Assembly: GCA_014584695.1 (NCBI GenBank)
Contig: JACTMI010000010.1
Coordinates: forward strand, 62,001-126,000
Direction of reading: 5' to 3'
Length of the DNA stretch: 64,000 nt
Source: Acidobacteriota bacterium
GTDB taxonomy: Bacteria > Acidobacteriota > Thermoanaerobaculia > Multivoradales > JAGPDF01
The notes beneath the pieces are model-generated. The model saw only the letters and a list, made by a program, of their open reading frames with translations, made no database searches and was not told the origin of the DNA. Made by a program: the position numbers and the translations under genes. Below, piece by piece: positions 15,289 through 24,165 of the stretch; within the stretch, counting starts at the first letter, position 1, and every line of letters starts with the position of its first letter.

Positions 15289-17688
15289 TCAGAGCGACCA
15301 GGCGTAGCCGAGCTTGGCGAAGAACGTGCGGTCGGCGCGCAGCCGGTCGAGCGAGTCGACGCCGAGCTCGGTCTCCGAGTAGCCGAGAAAGAAGACCGCC
15401 TGCGGATTCAGCTTGAAGGAGAAGAGCAGCTGTCCGAACAGGCGGTCGCTCTCCGGCTCGACGGTGTCGGAGTAGAGGGCCGGATCGCGCACCACCTGGC
15501 TGCGTTGCACGATCGCGCGCACCAGGGTGCGGACGTCGAACTGGTAGATCAGGCGCAGCTCGCTCAGATTGGCCTCGAACAGCCGCCCGGCATCGACTTC
15601 GAGCCGCTGGTAGGCGTGGCCGAGCTCGGCGCGGAGGTGGCGCCCGAGGTCCAGCCGCAGCGAGGGCGCCACTCGCCGCTGGCGCCCTGGCCGGACGTGC
15701 GCGAAGTCGATCTCGTCGCCGACCTGACCGTAGACCTCGAACGCGATCGAAGGCGTCAGGCGGAGCTCCAGCCGGCCCTCGACGAAAGTCTCCTCGAACC
15801 GGCGGCCGGCGAAGGCGCGGGTGCGGTCGCCGGCCTGGACGAAGAGCTCGAGCTCGCGCGCGCCTTCGAGCACGAACCAGATCTCGTCCAGCCGCTCGAT
15901 CAGCTCGCCGTCCTGGCTCTCGGTCGTGGCGGTGTCGACGCCGAGCTGGAAATGGGTCCACCACGCACTTTCGCGCGCCCACCAGTGACGCTCGATCAGC
16001 CCCTTGCCGTAGCGGCGATCGACCTGGGGCAGGAAACCCATGTCGGCGCGGAAGTCGCGCCCCACGTCCTCGTAGCGCGCCGACCAGCGCCAGCGGCGGG
16101 AGAGGTGCTCGTAGGAGAGCAGCAGCGCGCCATCTTCGAAGCGGCCGGCGGGCTGGTCCAGGCTCTCGCTCAGGGCTCGCGGATAGCCGGTGCGCGATCC
16201 GAGCGCCTGGAAGCGCAGCACGTCGGCATCGCCGAGTCGCACCAGACCGTCGAGGCCGGCGACCCGGTTCTCGTAGTCGCCCGCGGAGCGCGAGGTCACC
16301 ACCACGCCGACGCTCGAGCCGCGGCCGATGTCCCGCCGGTAGCGCAGCACCGCGTCGTCGCTGTCGTCGGACAGCGTCACCGCGCGCGAGCTCTCGCTGC
16401 CGGGCACCAGGAGCGCCGTCCGCTCGTCGCCGGCGACGAAGGCGCCGAAGGCGTGCGCTCCCTGCTTGCCCGAGAGCTTGAGGCCCCAGGCGGGATCCGC
16501 CACGTTGCGGGTCGACACCACACGGTAGGGGGTCGAGAAGAAGTCCGCGCCCTCGAGAAAGAAGGGGCGCCGCTCCGGATAGAACAGCGCGAAGCGCTCG
16601 TTGACGTCGAGCTGGAGCGCGTCGGCCTCGATCTGGGAGAAGTCCGGGTTGATCGCCGCGTTGAGGATCAGGTTGGGCGTCACGCCCCAAGTCACGGTCA
16701 GGCCGAGCTCGCTCTCGACCTCGCCGCGCACCAGCTCGCCGGCCGGAAACGCGGGGCGCCGGTCGGTCCGCAGCGCCGTCGCCGTCGGGTCGAGCTGCAG
16801 CGCGTGGCCCGCGCGCAGACCGCGGAAGCCGCTGACTCGCGACAGCTGGCAGACCTGGCACGAGAGATTCCGGTCGCGCGGCTCGCTGGCGAGGCGGTAG
16901 CGGTGCTGGCGCGGGCGCACGCGGACGAACGAAACGCCCCAGGTTTGGCTCCCCTCCCCGCGCGGGAAGCGCAACGAAGTGAACGGAATCGCCATCTCGA
17001 CCTCGTAACCGGTCGCGGTGATGCGGCCGGCGGAGGCCCAGATCGCGTCCCAGGTCTCGTCCTCGCTGCCGGTGCCGCCGCGCTGGCCGGTGCCCAGGTC
17101 GTCGAGGAAGAGGTCCATCTGGACGCCCAGCGGGTTGACGAAGAACTCGAAGGCGCGGCGGCGGTCGTCGAAAGGGTCGAGCAGCACGCCGACGAAATCG
17201 TCCTGGAAAGCCGCGTCGCGGTCGCTGTAGCGAGCCCGGATCGCGCTCGGTTCGGGGTCGTCGGCGCGACAGCCGATCAGGAGCGCCCGTTCGTTCCAGG
17301 TCAGCCGGCAGACCGTCTCGACCGCCGCCGGCCCGCTGTCGGCCGGCCAGGTCTCGTAGGGGAGATCGAACGCCGTGGCCTCTTCCCAGGCCGGCTCGTC
17401 GAGGCGGCCGTCGATGGTGATCGGGCCGGTGGCGGCGGCGACTTCGACGGCGGGCGGCGCCGCCCTTTCGGACTGCCCGCCGGCCACCACCGGAGCTCCG
17501 AGCGTGGCCACCAGCGCGATGGCGAAAGCGAGCCGGACGACCCCGGCCGGCTCGCCGGCCGCGGTTTCCGGCAGATCGTCGATCGGCGGGAGCAGGCCGG
17601 GAGAGCGCAAGCAGGACGACTCTATCAAGCGTCGCGGGCGCTCCGGCCGCGGGTTGCCCCCGCCGCGCCGGCGCCACGGTCGAGCCAC
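15289..17688 (-). CDS. DUF5916 outer-membrane-associated protein with CBM9-like N-domain
   Basis: This protein of up to 799 residues has an N-terminal carbohydrate-binding module family 9-like domain. The key motifs are GPITIDGRLDEPAWEEAT, then YSDRDAAFQDDFVGVLLDPFDDRRRAFEFFVNPLG and EVEMAIPFTSLRFP. It is followed by the large DUF5916 region with NPDFSQIEADALQLDVNERFALFYPERRPFFLEG and a C-terminal beta-barrel-like half rich in alternating aromatic strands. Family members are exported. The signal peptide is VRLAFAIALVATLGAPVVAGG, so the true start may be a GTG about 50 codons inside the 17688 ATG. Function is unknown; it is often near glycan or peptide degradation genes. Confidence 0.82.
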   Translation of the reverse strand: MARPWRRRGGGNPRPERPRRLIESSCLRSPGLLPPIDDLPETAAGEPAGVVRLAFAIALVATLGAPVVAGGQSERAAPPAVEVAAATGPITIDGRLDEPAWEEATAFDLPYETWPADSGPAAVETVCRLTWNERALLIGCRADDPEPSAIRARYSDRDAAFQDDFVGVLLDPFDDRRRAFEFFVNPLGVQMDLFLDDLGTGQRGGTGSEDETWDAIWASAGRITATGYEVEMAIPFTSLRFPRGEGSQTWGVSFVRVRPRQHRYRLASEPRDRNLSCQVCQLSRVSGFRGLRAGHALQLDPTATALRTDRRPAFPAGELVRGEVESELGLTVTWGVTPNLILNAAINPDFSQIEADALQLDVNERFALFYPERRPFFLEGADFFSTPYRVVSTRNVADPAWGLKLSGKQGAHAFGAFVAGDERTALLVPGSESSRAVTLSDDSDDAVLRYRRDIGRGSSVGVVVTSRSAGDYENRVAGLDGLVRLGDADVLRFQALGSRTGYPRALSESLDQPAGRFEDGALLLSYEHLSRRWRWSARYEDVGRDFRADMGFLPQVDRRYGKGLIERHWWARESAWWTHFQLGVDTATTESQDGELIERLDEIWFVLEGARELELFVQAGDRTRAFAGRRFEETFVEGRLELRLTPSIAFEVYGQVGDEIDFAHVRPGRQRRVAPSLRLDLGRHLRAELGHAYQRLEVDAGRLFEANLSELRLIYQFDVRTLVRAIVQRSQVVRDPALYSDTVEPESDRLFGQLLFSFKLNPQAVFFLGYSETELGVDSLDRLRADRTFFAKLGYAWSL

Positions 17689-17712
17689 CCGGCGCGGCTC
17701 GCTGCTGACCGG

Positions 17713-18213
17713 CTACTTGCCGGAGTGCGGCACCGCTTCGAACGTCAGGTCGATCTCCCAGAGGTCGCCGAAGAACTCCTTCTCGCCATCGGTCCGGAGC
17801 TGCCCGGACACCTTCCCGCCCTCGGCCTTCAGCTCCTTGGCCTCGACCGTGCCGCTGCTCGAGAAGCCGCTCTTCGCCAAGGCCTGGTGGCAGATCTGGG
17901 TGCCGAACACCGAGCCGCTGGCGGTGACGTGGACGACCAGCGCGTGTCCGAGCTTGCCGAACATGGCGTCGAAGTCGGGCTTCTTGACCCCCTTCGGATC
18001 CTTCTCCGAGAAGATCAGGGTGTAGGCCTTCTCGCCCGACCAGTCCTCGTGCGGCAGCACGATCGCGTGGGCGAGCTTCGCCTCCTGGCCGTTGCCCAGG
18101 TACTTGCCGCTCACCTGCCCCGCGGCGTGGAGGTCGGCGCCCGTCACCAGCGCCAGGACCGCCACCCCCACTCCGATCCAGAGACCGCTGCCTGTCCGCT
18201 TCCGCTCGTTCAT
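17713..18213 (-). CDS. Small secreted protein of unknown function
   Basis: This 166-residue protein has an N-terminal MNERKRTGSGLWIGVGVAVLALV signal segment with a cleavage site near LHAAG. The mature part alternates charged and beta-prone stretches, for example GKYLGNGQEAKLAHAI, DWSGEKAYTLIFSEKDPKG and EFFGDLWEIDLTFEAVPHSGK, with a single cysteine. No family is recognised. AGGAGGGG lies five bases before the ATG at 18213, a strong ribosome site. It is upstream of the DUF5916 gene on the same strand, so the two may be co-transcribed, and it diverges from hflK. Confidence 0.78.
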   Translation of the reverse strand: MNERKRTGSGLWIGVGVAVLALVTGADLHAAGQVSGKYLGNGQEAKLAHAIVLPHEDWSGEKAYTLIFSEKDPKGVKKPDFDAMFGKLGHALVVHVTASGSVFGTQICHQALAKSGFSSSGTVEAKELKAEGGKVSGQLRTDGEKEFFGDLWEIDLTFEAVPHSGK

Positions 18214-18425
18214 CGCTCCCCTCCTGATGGCCGACCCGCGGCTCGCGCGGGTGTCCCGGCGCCGCCGCCACGCCCCGGAGCGGTCATTCTCGCGGCAGCG
18301 CCGGTCCGGGTGCAACCGCCTCGTGCCCGCCCGAGGGGCCCGCCGGCGGCCGCGGAGCGGGCCGCGAGACGCGCGGCGGTCGCGGTTCGACGCGCGATGG
18401 TAGGGTGGCTCGCGGGAGGACCGCG

Positions 18426-19466
18426 ATGGAACCACCTGGAAACAACGGCGGGCTCGGCGGCAAGCTGGCGCAGTTCCCCGATCTGCGCCAGTCGTGGGAG
18501 CAGCAGCTCGGCCGCTTGCCGGTGCGCGGCATCGTCATCGCCGTGCTGGCGCTGCTGGCCGTCGGCAGCTCGGTCTACACCGTCGCGCCGGAGGAGATCG
18601 GGGTCGTCTTGCGCCTCGGCAAGTACGCGCGCGACGCCCAGCCGGGCCTCAATTTCAAGCTGCCGCTCGGGGTCGAGCAGGTGACCAAGGTGCCGGTCGA
18701 GCGCCAGCTCAAGGAGGAGTTCGGCTTCCGCACCGAGCGGACTGGCGTGCGCAGCCAGTACTCGGCGCGGGGCTACGACGAGGAGTCGCTGATGCTGACC
18801 GGCGATCTGAACATCGCCGACGTCGAGTGGGTCGTCCAGTACCGGATCGTCGACGCCTACGATTTCCTGTTCAAGGTGCGCAACGTCCGGGAGACCTTCC
18901 GCGGCATGACCGAGGCGGTCGTCCGCGAGGCGGTGGGCGATCGCACCGTCAACGAGGTGCTGACCGTCGGCCGCCAGGAAGTGGCGAGCCTGGTCGAGCA
19001 GAAGCTCCAGGCGCTCGCCGACCAGTACGAGACCGGCCTCAAAGTCGAGCAAGTCGTGCTGCAGAACGTCAATCCGCCGGAGAAGGTGAAGCCTTCCTTC
19101 AACGCCGTCAACCAGGCGCAGCAGGAGCGCGAGGAGCGGATCAACACGGCGCAGCGCGAATACAACCAGGTGATTCCACGGGCGCGCGGCGAGGCCCAGC
19201 AGACGGTCGAGCGCGCCGAGGGCTACGCGCTCGACCGGGTGAACCGATCGCAGGGCGACGCGGCGCGCTTCGACGCCCTCTTCGACGAGTTTCGCAAGGC
19301 GCCCGAAGTCACGCGCAAGCGGATCTACCTCGAGACCATGGCCCGCGTGCTGCCCAAGGCGGGCAAGAAAGTGGTCGTCGACGACAAGGTGAGAGGCCTG
19401 CTGCCGCTGCTCAACCTCGAAGGCGCTCGCCAGGCGCCGGCACAGACCCGGGAGGGCGGGCGATGA
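18426..19466 (+). CDS. hflK: FtsH protease modulator HflK
   Basis: HflK is a single-pass membrane SPFH (band 7) protein. With HflC it forms a cage around the FtsH protease facing the periplasm. The 346 residues show a short cytoplasmic tail, one membrane helix (about 38-58, GIVIAVLALLAVGSSVYTV), then APEEIGVVLRLGKY and the SPFH core, and a helical segment with AVNQAQQEREERINTAQREYN and RARGEAQQTVERAEGYA. The Gly/Pro-rich extension of proteobacterial HflK is reduced here. ATG 18426 follows GGGAGG. Its TGA overlaps the hflC start by four bases. Confidence 0.92.
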   Translation: MEPPGNNGGLGGKLAQFPDLRQSWEQQLGRLPVRGIVIAVLALLAVGSSVYTVAPEEIGVVLRLGKYARDAQPGLNFKLPLGVEQVTKVPVERQLKEEFGFRTERTGVRSQYSARGYDEESLMLTGDLNIADVEWVVQYRIVDAYDFLFKVRNVRETFRGMTEAVVREAVGDRTVNEVLTVGRQEVASLVEQKLQALADQYETGLKVEQVVLQNVNPPEKVKPSFNAVNQAQQEREERINTAQREYNQVIPRARGEAQQTVERAEGYALDRVNRSQGDAARFDALFDEFRKAPEVTRKRIYLETMARVLPKAGKKVVVDDKVRGLLPLLNLEGARQAPAQTREGGR

Positions 19467-20410
19467 AGCAGATCACCTCGGCGGCTCTCGCTTTCGTCGC
19501 GTTGCTCGCTCTCTGGAACGCCGGCTACATCGTCAACGAGGCCGAACAGGTCATCCTGACCCAGTTCGGACGGCCGGTCGGCAATCCGGTCAGCTCTCCC
19601 GGCTTCCACTTGAAGGTGCCCTTCATCCAGGTCGTCCACCGCTTCGAGAAGCGGTTCCTCGAGTGGGACGGCGAGGCGAATCAGCTGCCCACCCGCGACA
19701 AGCGCTTCATCTGGGTGGACACCTACGCGCGCTGGCGCATCAGCGATCCGCTCAAGTTCTTCCAGCGGCTGAAGGACGAGCGCGGCGCGCAGACCCGCCT
19801 CGACGACATCCTGGACGGCGAGACCCGCAACGCCATCGCCAACCACGACCTGGTCGAGGTGGTGCGCACCACCAACCGGACCCCGGCGCTCGACGAGTCG
19901 CAGACCGAGGAGGAGCTGGTCGTCCTGGCGCCGATCGAGAACGGCCGCGAGAAGATCCGCGGCGAGATCCTGGCCAAGGCGCAGGCGCGCACGGCGGACC
20001 TCGGCATCGAGATCCTCGATGTCCGCCTGAAGCGGATCAACTACGTTTCCGAGGTGCAATCGAAGGTCTTCGACCGGATGATCTCCGAGCGCGAGCGGAT
20101 CGCCGCCCGCTTCCGCTCCGAGGGCGAGGGCGAGGCGCTGCGGATCCAGGGCGAAAAGGAGCGCGCGCTCCAGCAGATCAGCTCCGAGGCGTACAAGTCC
20201 GCCGAGGAGATCCGCGGCCGCGCCGACGCGCGCGCGACCGAGATCTACGCCCGGTCGTACAACCGCTCCCGGGATGCGCAGAGCTTCTACGAGTTCCTGA
20301 AGACGATGGAGACGTTCGAAGCGACGGTCGACGGCGAGACGATCCTGGTCTTCTCCTCCGACGGCGACTTCTACGGCTATCTGAAGAGCAGCAGCGGCAG
20401 CTCGCGCTGA
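19463..20410 (+). CDS. hflC: FtsH protease modulator HflC
   Basis: This 315-residue partner of HflK has an N-terminal membrane helix (QITSAALAFVALLALWNAGYIV), then VNEAEQVILTQFGRPVG at the start of the SPFH domain. It continues with GFHLKVPFIQVVHRFEKRFLEWDG, TRDKRFIWVDTYARWRISDP, and a long helical region with SERERIAARFRSEGEGEALRI. The order hflK-hflC with a four-base overlap is the standard arrangement. The two proteins together regulate quality control by FtsH at the membrane. Confidence 0.93.
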   Translation: MKQITSAALAFVALLALWNAGYIVNEAEQVILTQFGRPVGNPVSSPGFHLKVPFIQVVHRFEKRFLEWDGEANQLPTRDKRFIWVDTYARWRISDPLKFFQRLKDERGAQTRLDDILDGETRNAIANHDLVEVVRTTNRTPALDESQTEEELVVLAPIENGREKIRGEILAKAQARTADLGIEILDVRLKRINYVSEVQSKVFDRMISERERIAARFRSEGEGEALRIQGEKERALQQISSEAYKSAEEIRGRADARATEIYARSYNRSRDAQSFYEFLKTMETFEATVDGETILVFSSDGDFYGYLKSSSGSSR

Positions 20411-20441
20411 CGCCCTCCGGGGCGCCCCGCGACCCGGTCCG

Positions 20442-21971
20442 TCAGGTGGCGCGGCGAGTGACGCTCTTGCGAGCGTACATCTGCGCGTCGGCGCGCGCCA
20501 CGCACGCTTCGAAGGAGCGCGTCCCGACCTCGGTGACGCCGAAGGAGGCGCTCGGCTCGAGGTCGGCCGAGGAGCTGCGCCACAGCGTGAGGATCTGGTC
20601 GCAGATGCGGGCCGCGGTCGCCTCGTCGGCCTGCCGGATCAGCAGGGCGAACTCGTCCCCGCCCATGCGGACGACCTGGTCGCTCGGCCGCAGCCGGCCG
20701 CGCGCGGCGATCACGAAATCGACCAGCAGCCGGTCGCCGCGGGCGTGGCCGTGGAGGTCGTTGACCCGCTTGAAGTCGTCGAAGTCGACCACCGCGACGG
20801 CGTCGGTCGAGGCGAGGGTCAGGTTCTCGCAGAAGGCCCGGTTGCGGGCACCGGTCAGGGGATCGGTGAGCGCGGCGCGCGAGGCCCGCTCGAGATCGGT
20901 CCCCAGCCGCGAGAGCTGAATCGCCGCCCGCAGACCCGCCGCCAAGGTGCCCGCCAGGACGCCGTAGTGGAGCAGGAAGAGGTGGCCGAAGTGAAAGCCG
21001 ACATTCAGCAGGACGTGGACCGCCGAGGCGCCGAAGAACACCCACAGCGCCGCGAAGAGCGGCTCGAAGCGGCGCACGGCGACGACCACGCCGGCGAGCG
21101 CGATCGGGATCACCAGCGCCGCCGCCCAGGTGCTGGCGCGCTTGAGCGCCACCAGGTCGGGCTGCAGCAGGGTGATCGCGGCCAGCACCGCCGCCGCGGC
21201 GAGGCTCGTGGCGCCGACCCGCCAGCGGACGCGCGCCGTCCGTTCGAGCCCCGCGGCCAACCCGGCGATGGTGAAGTAGGCGCCGGCCAGGGAGAGCTTG
21301 CGCCGGAGCAGGAAGAGCGACGTGCTCGCGATGCCCCCTCCCGGCTGGAAGTCCAGCATGTACAGAGCGGCCGTGACCGAAGTCATGCCCAGCAGCAGGT
21401 ACTCGCCGCGCTCGCGGCGGCGCAGCAGTCCGTACGCCGTCAACAGCAGACCGACGCCCAGGTTGAGGCCGGTCACCAGCGCCACCAGGTCCTCGGTCAA
21501 CCAGGAGAGCGCCGCCGCCCGCCAGCCGCCGCCGCGCCAGGTCGTCAGGTAGGGCGCCACCCGGATCCCCAGATCGTAGTGACCGAACAGCTCGAGCCGC
21601 AGGGCGCGCTCGCGCGGCGGCAGGCCCTCGAGCGGGACGCGCTGGGGCTGCAGCCAGAAGTTGGCCGGTCGGTCGGGCGCGCCCACCCGCAGACGCACCT
21701 GCCCGTCGACGGTCACTTCGATGGCGTTGCCCGAGAGGCGGGGCAACACCAGCAGGTCCGGTCCGGGGGGCAGCTCGGCGCACAGCGCGATCCAGCGCGG
21801 CGCGTCGAGCACTTCGTAGAAGGGGACCTCGCGCGGCGACTCGTGGGGACCGTCCGGGCAGGGCGAGAGCTCGACGGGCAGGTCGTCGGTACCCGGAGCG
21901 TAGAGCCAGAGAACGGTCGCGGCGAAAACGGCGTAGGCGGCGAGGCCGGCTCCGACGGCGACGGTCCGCAT
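20442..21971 (-). CDS. Membrane diguanylate cyclase (7TM sensor + GGDEF)
   Basis: This 509-residue protein makes cyclic di-GMP from GTP. After one N-terminal membrane helix, residues about 30-150 form an extracytoplasmic beta-sandwich. Seven hydrophobic helices (about 155-335) then resemble a 7TMR-DISM receptor, and the GGDEF domain occupies about 345-505. The active site is intact: VVDFDDFKRVND, and RMGGDEFAL. The inhibitory I-site RPSD sits exactly five residues before GGDEF, so product inhibition is expected. It diverges from a SpoIIE phosphatase gene that has a similar sensor layout, with only 70 bases between the starts, so shared control is likely. Confidence 0.92.
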   Translation of the reverse strand: MRTVAVGAGLAAYAVFAATVLWLYAPGTDDLPVELSPCPDGPHESPREVPFYEVLDAPRWIALCAELPPGPDLLVLPRLSGNAIEVTVDGQVRLRVGAPDRPANFWLQPQRVPLEGLPPRERALRLELFGHYDLGIRVAPYLTTWRGGGWRAAALSWLTEDLVALVTGLNLGVGLLLTAYGLLRRRERGEYLLLGMTSVTAALYMLDFQPGGGIASTSLFLLRRKLSLAGAYFTIAGLAAGLERTARVRWRVGATSLAAAAVLAAITLLQPDLVALKRASTWAAALVIPIALAGVVVAVRRFEPLFAALWVFFGASAVHVLLNVGFHFGHLFLLHYGVLAGTLAAGLRAAIQLSRLGTDLERASRAALTDPLTGARNRAFCENLTLASTDAVAVVDFDDFKRVNDLHGHARGDRLLVDFVIAARGRLRPSDQVVRMGGDEFALLIRQADEATAARICDQILTLWRSSSADLEPSASFGVTEVGTRSFEACVARADAQMYARKSVTRRAT

Positions 21972-22041
21972 CGCCGCAGCCTATCGCGGCGCTCCGTCCA
22001 GCCGCCTCGCATCGCCAGTGCCGCGCGGCTAGGATCGGAGC

Positions 22042-24123
22042 ATGGGTGGCGCTGGCCGTGCCCACGGGGTTCGAGGCGCCGAGAGCGGGTGGGCGCAAGG
22101 TCGCGCCGGTCGCCTCGGGTTGCTCGCCTGCTTGGTCGCCCCGCTCACCGCGTCCGCCCAGGAACCGGCGCCGGCGCGAATCGAAGCGACGGCGCTCGGC
22201 GGCGGACAGAGCGTCGCGCTGGTCCTCGCCTGGCGCTTCCATCCCGGCGACGATTCCTCCTGGTCCGACCCGGACTTCGACGACGCCGACTGGACGACCG
22301 TCGAGCCGCTGCGGGCGGACGCGGCGCTGCTCGGCGCCGCGGGCCCGGGGGTGGGCTGGTTTCGCCGCCATCTGCGCATCGACCCACGACTCGCCGGCCG
22401 CCCGGTGCGCCTCGACCTGGTCGCCGATGGCGAGACGCGCGTGTACCTCGACGGCAACCTGGTGCTCGAGACCCGGCGGGGACTCGTCTTGCCGGAGGCT
22501 GGACAGGCGGCGGGGGCTTGGGTCACCACCCGCCTCGGCGGACGGGAGCGACACGTCCTCGCCGTGCGCTACGCGCCGGCGGCCGAGGCGCCATCCCGGG
22601 AGCGGGGCTTCCGCGTCGCCCTCGAGGGCCACACCGCCAGCGCCGAGCGGGAAGCGGGCGGCCGCCGCCAAGCCGCGCTCGCCGCGATCTCGATCGGCCT
22701 GCCCGCGCTGCTGGTGCTGCTCCACCTGGCGCTCTACGCCTCGCATCCGAAGGAGCGGGAGAACCTCTTCTACTCGCTGGCGATGCTCGGCTTCATCGGC
22801 ATCGTGGCGTGCGACCTCGACTTCATGCGCCCGACCAGCCCGGAGTGGCGCCGCGCGGCGATCCTGGCCGCGCCCCCTTTCATCCTCGCCGCGAGCCTGT
22901 TCGTCTTCCTCACCCATCAGGCCGTGCGCCTGCCGCGGCTGGCGCCCTCCTGGCGTGGCTTCGCCGTCGCCGCTGGCGCCTTGGCCGCGCTCACGCTCGC
23001 GGTTCCGACGCCGGCGGTGCAGTCCTGGAGCTGGTACCTCTACTTCGCGGCCATGGCCGTCGAGATCGTCCGCCTCGAGGTCCGGGGCCCGACGCTCCCG
23101 CGTCCGGGCGTGAGTCTGCTCCTCGCGGGCCTGATCGCGCTCGCCGCGATCATCCTGCTCCAGATCTTCATCAACCTCGAGCTGGTGCCGCCCGTGGGCG
23201 GGGTCCGCAGCGTCTACGTCTTCGGCATCCTCGCCCTGGCGGTCGCGATGTCGCTCTTCCTGGCCCATACCTCAGCCGCCCGGAGCGTCCAACTGGAGCG
23301 GCGACTGGAGGAAGTGCGGGCGCTCTCCGAACAGGTGCTGACGCAGGAGCGGGCGGCCCTCGAGCGCGACCTCGAAGCCCGACTGCTGGCCGCCGAGCAC
23401 GCGCGCAAGACCGAGGAGATCGAGGCCGCGCGCTCCTTCCAGCTGTCGCTGCTGCCGCGCGAGCTGCCGCGCCCGGCCGGGCTCGAGGTGGCGGCCGCGA
23501 TGGCCACCGCGAGCGAGGTCGGCGGCGACTACTACGACTTCCGCCTCGACCGCGACGGCAGCCTCGTCGTCGCGGTGGGTGACGCGACCGGCCACGGCGT
23601 CGCCGCCGGCACCATGGTGACCGCGGCCAAAGCCATCTTCGCGGTGCTCGACTTCGGCCGCGGCCTGGCGGCGGCGCTCGCCGAGTGCGACCGGGTGCTG
23701 CGGGGCTTGCAGGTCAAGCGTCTGCACATGTGCCTGGCGCTCGCGCGCGTGACCCCCCGCGGGCTCGCGATCTGCGCCGCCGCCATGCCTCCGGTGCTGC
23801 TCCGGCGCCGCTCGAGCGGCGCGGTCGAAGAGATCGGCGCCGGGGGACTGCCGCTCGGAGGGCGGCTCGAGACGGCCCGCCAGGAGCTGGCAACGGAGCT
23901 CGCGCCAGGGGATGTCCTTCTGTTCGCGACCGACGGCCTGTTCGAGCAGCCCGATCCCGAGGGCGTCGCCTTCGGCTTCGGCGGCGTTGCCGCGGCCCTG
24001 CGCGAAGACCCGGCCGCCTCCGCCGACGAGATCGCCGAGCGCCTGATGGCGCGCGCCGCGGCCTGGCGACGGAGCGGCGAGCCTGCCGATGACGTGACCG
24101 TCGTCGTGGTACGGGTGCGCTGA
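22042..24123 (+). CDS. Membrane PP2C phosphatase (beta-sandwich + 7TM + SpoIIE)
   Basis: This 693-residue protein begins with a signal peptide (LGLLACLVAPLTASAQ) and a galactose-binding-like beta-sandwich (about 45-195, with SWSDPDFDDADW and VGWFRRHL). About seven membrane helices (205-400) follow, then a coiled coil (about 415-465) and a SpoIIE/PP2C domain (about 470-690). Metal motifs are present: SEVGGDYYDF, AVGDATGHGVAAG, LFATDGLFEQ and ADDVTVVVV. Such phosphatases dephosphorylate STAS anti-sigma antagonists, so the Rsb-type operon at 26.3-28.9 kb holds a possible substrate. GGATCGGAG precedes the ATG. Confidence 0.88.
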   Translation: MGGAGRAHGVRGAESGWAQGRAGRLGLLACLVAPLTASAQEPAPARIEATALGGGQSVALVLAWRFHPGDDSSWSDPDFDDADWTTVEPLRADAALLGAAGPGVGWFRRHLRIDPRLAGRPVRLDLVADGETRVYLDGNLVLETRRGLVLPEAGQAAGAWVTTRLGGRERHVLAVRYAPAAEAPSRERGFRVALEGHTASAEREAGGRRQAALAAISIGLPALLVLLHLALYASHPKERENLFYSLAMLGFIGIVACDLDFMRPTSPEWRRAAILAAPPFILAASLFVFLTHQAVRLPRLAPSWRGFAVAAGALAALTLAVPTPAVQSWSWYLYFAAMAVEIVRLEVRGPTLPRPGVSLLLAGLIALAAIILLQIFINLELVPPVGGVRSVYVFGILALAVAMSLFLAHTSAARSVQLERRLEEVRALSEQVLTQERAALERDLEARLLAAEHARKTEEIEAARSFQLSLLPRELPRPAGLEVAAAMATASEVGGDYYDFRLDRDGSLVVAVGDATGHGVAAGTMVTAAKAIFAVLDFGRGLAAALAECDRVLRGLQVKRLHMCLALARVTPRGLAICAAAMPPVLLRRRSSGAVEEIGAGGLPLGGRLETARQELATELAPGDVLLFATDGLFEQPDPEGVAFGFGGVAAALREDPAASADEIAERLMARAAAWRRSGEPADDVTVVVVRVR

Positions 24124-24165
24124 CCGGGGCGGCTGGGCGACGGAGCGAGCGCGGCGGCTCGCGCG

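Noticed and set aside
15505-18684. A 1059-codon open frame on the plus strand
   Set aside because: It lies antisense to the DUF5916 gene and its neighbours; its composition is low-complexity Arg/Ala/Glu/Leu typical of frames opposite GC-rich genes, and it has no domain motifs.
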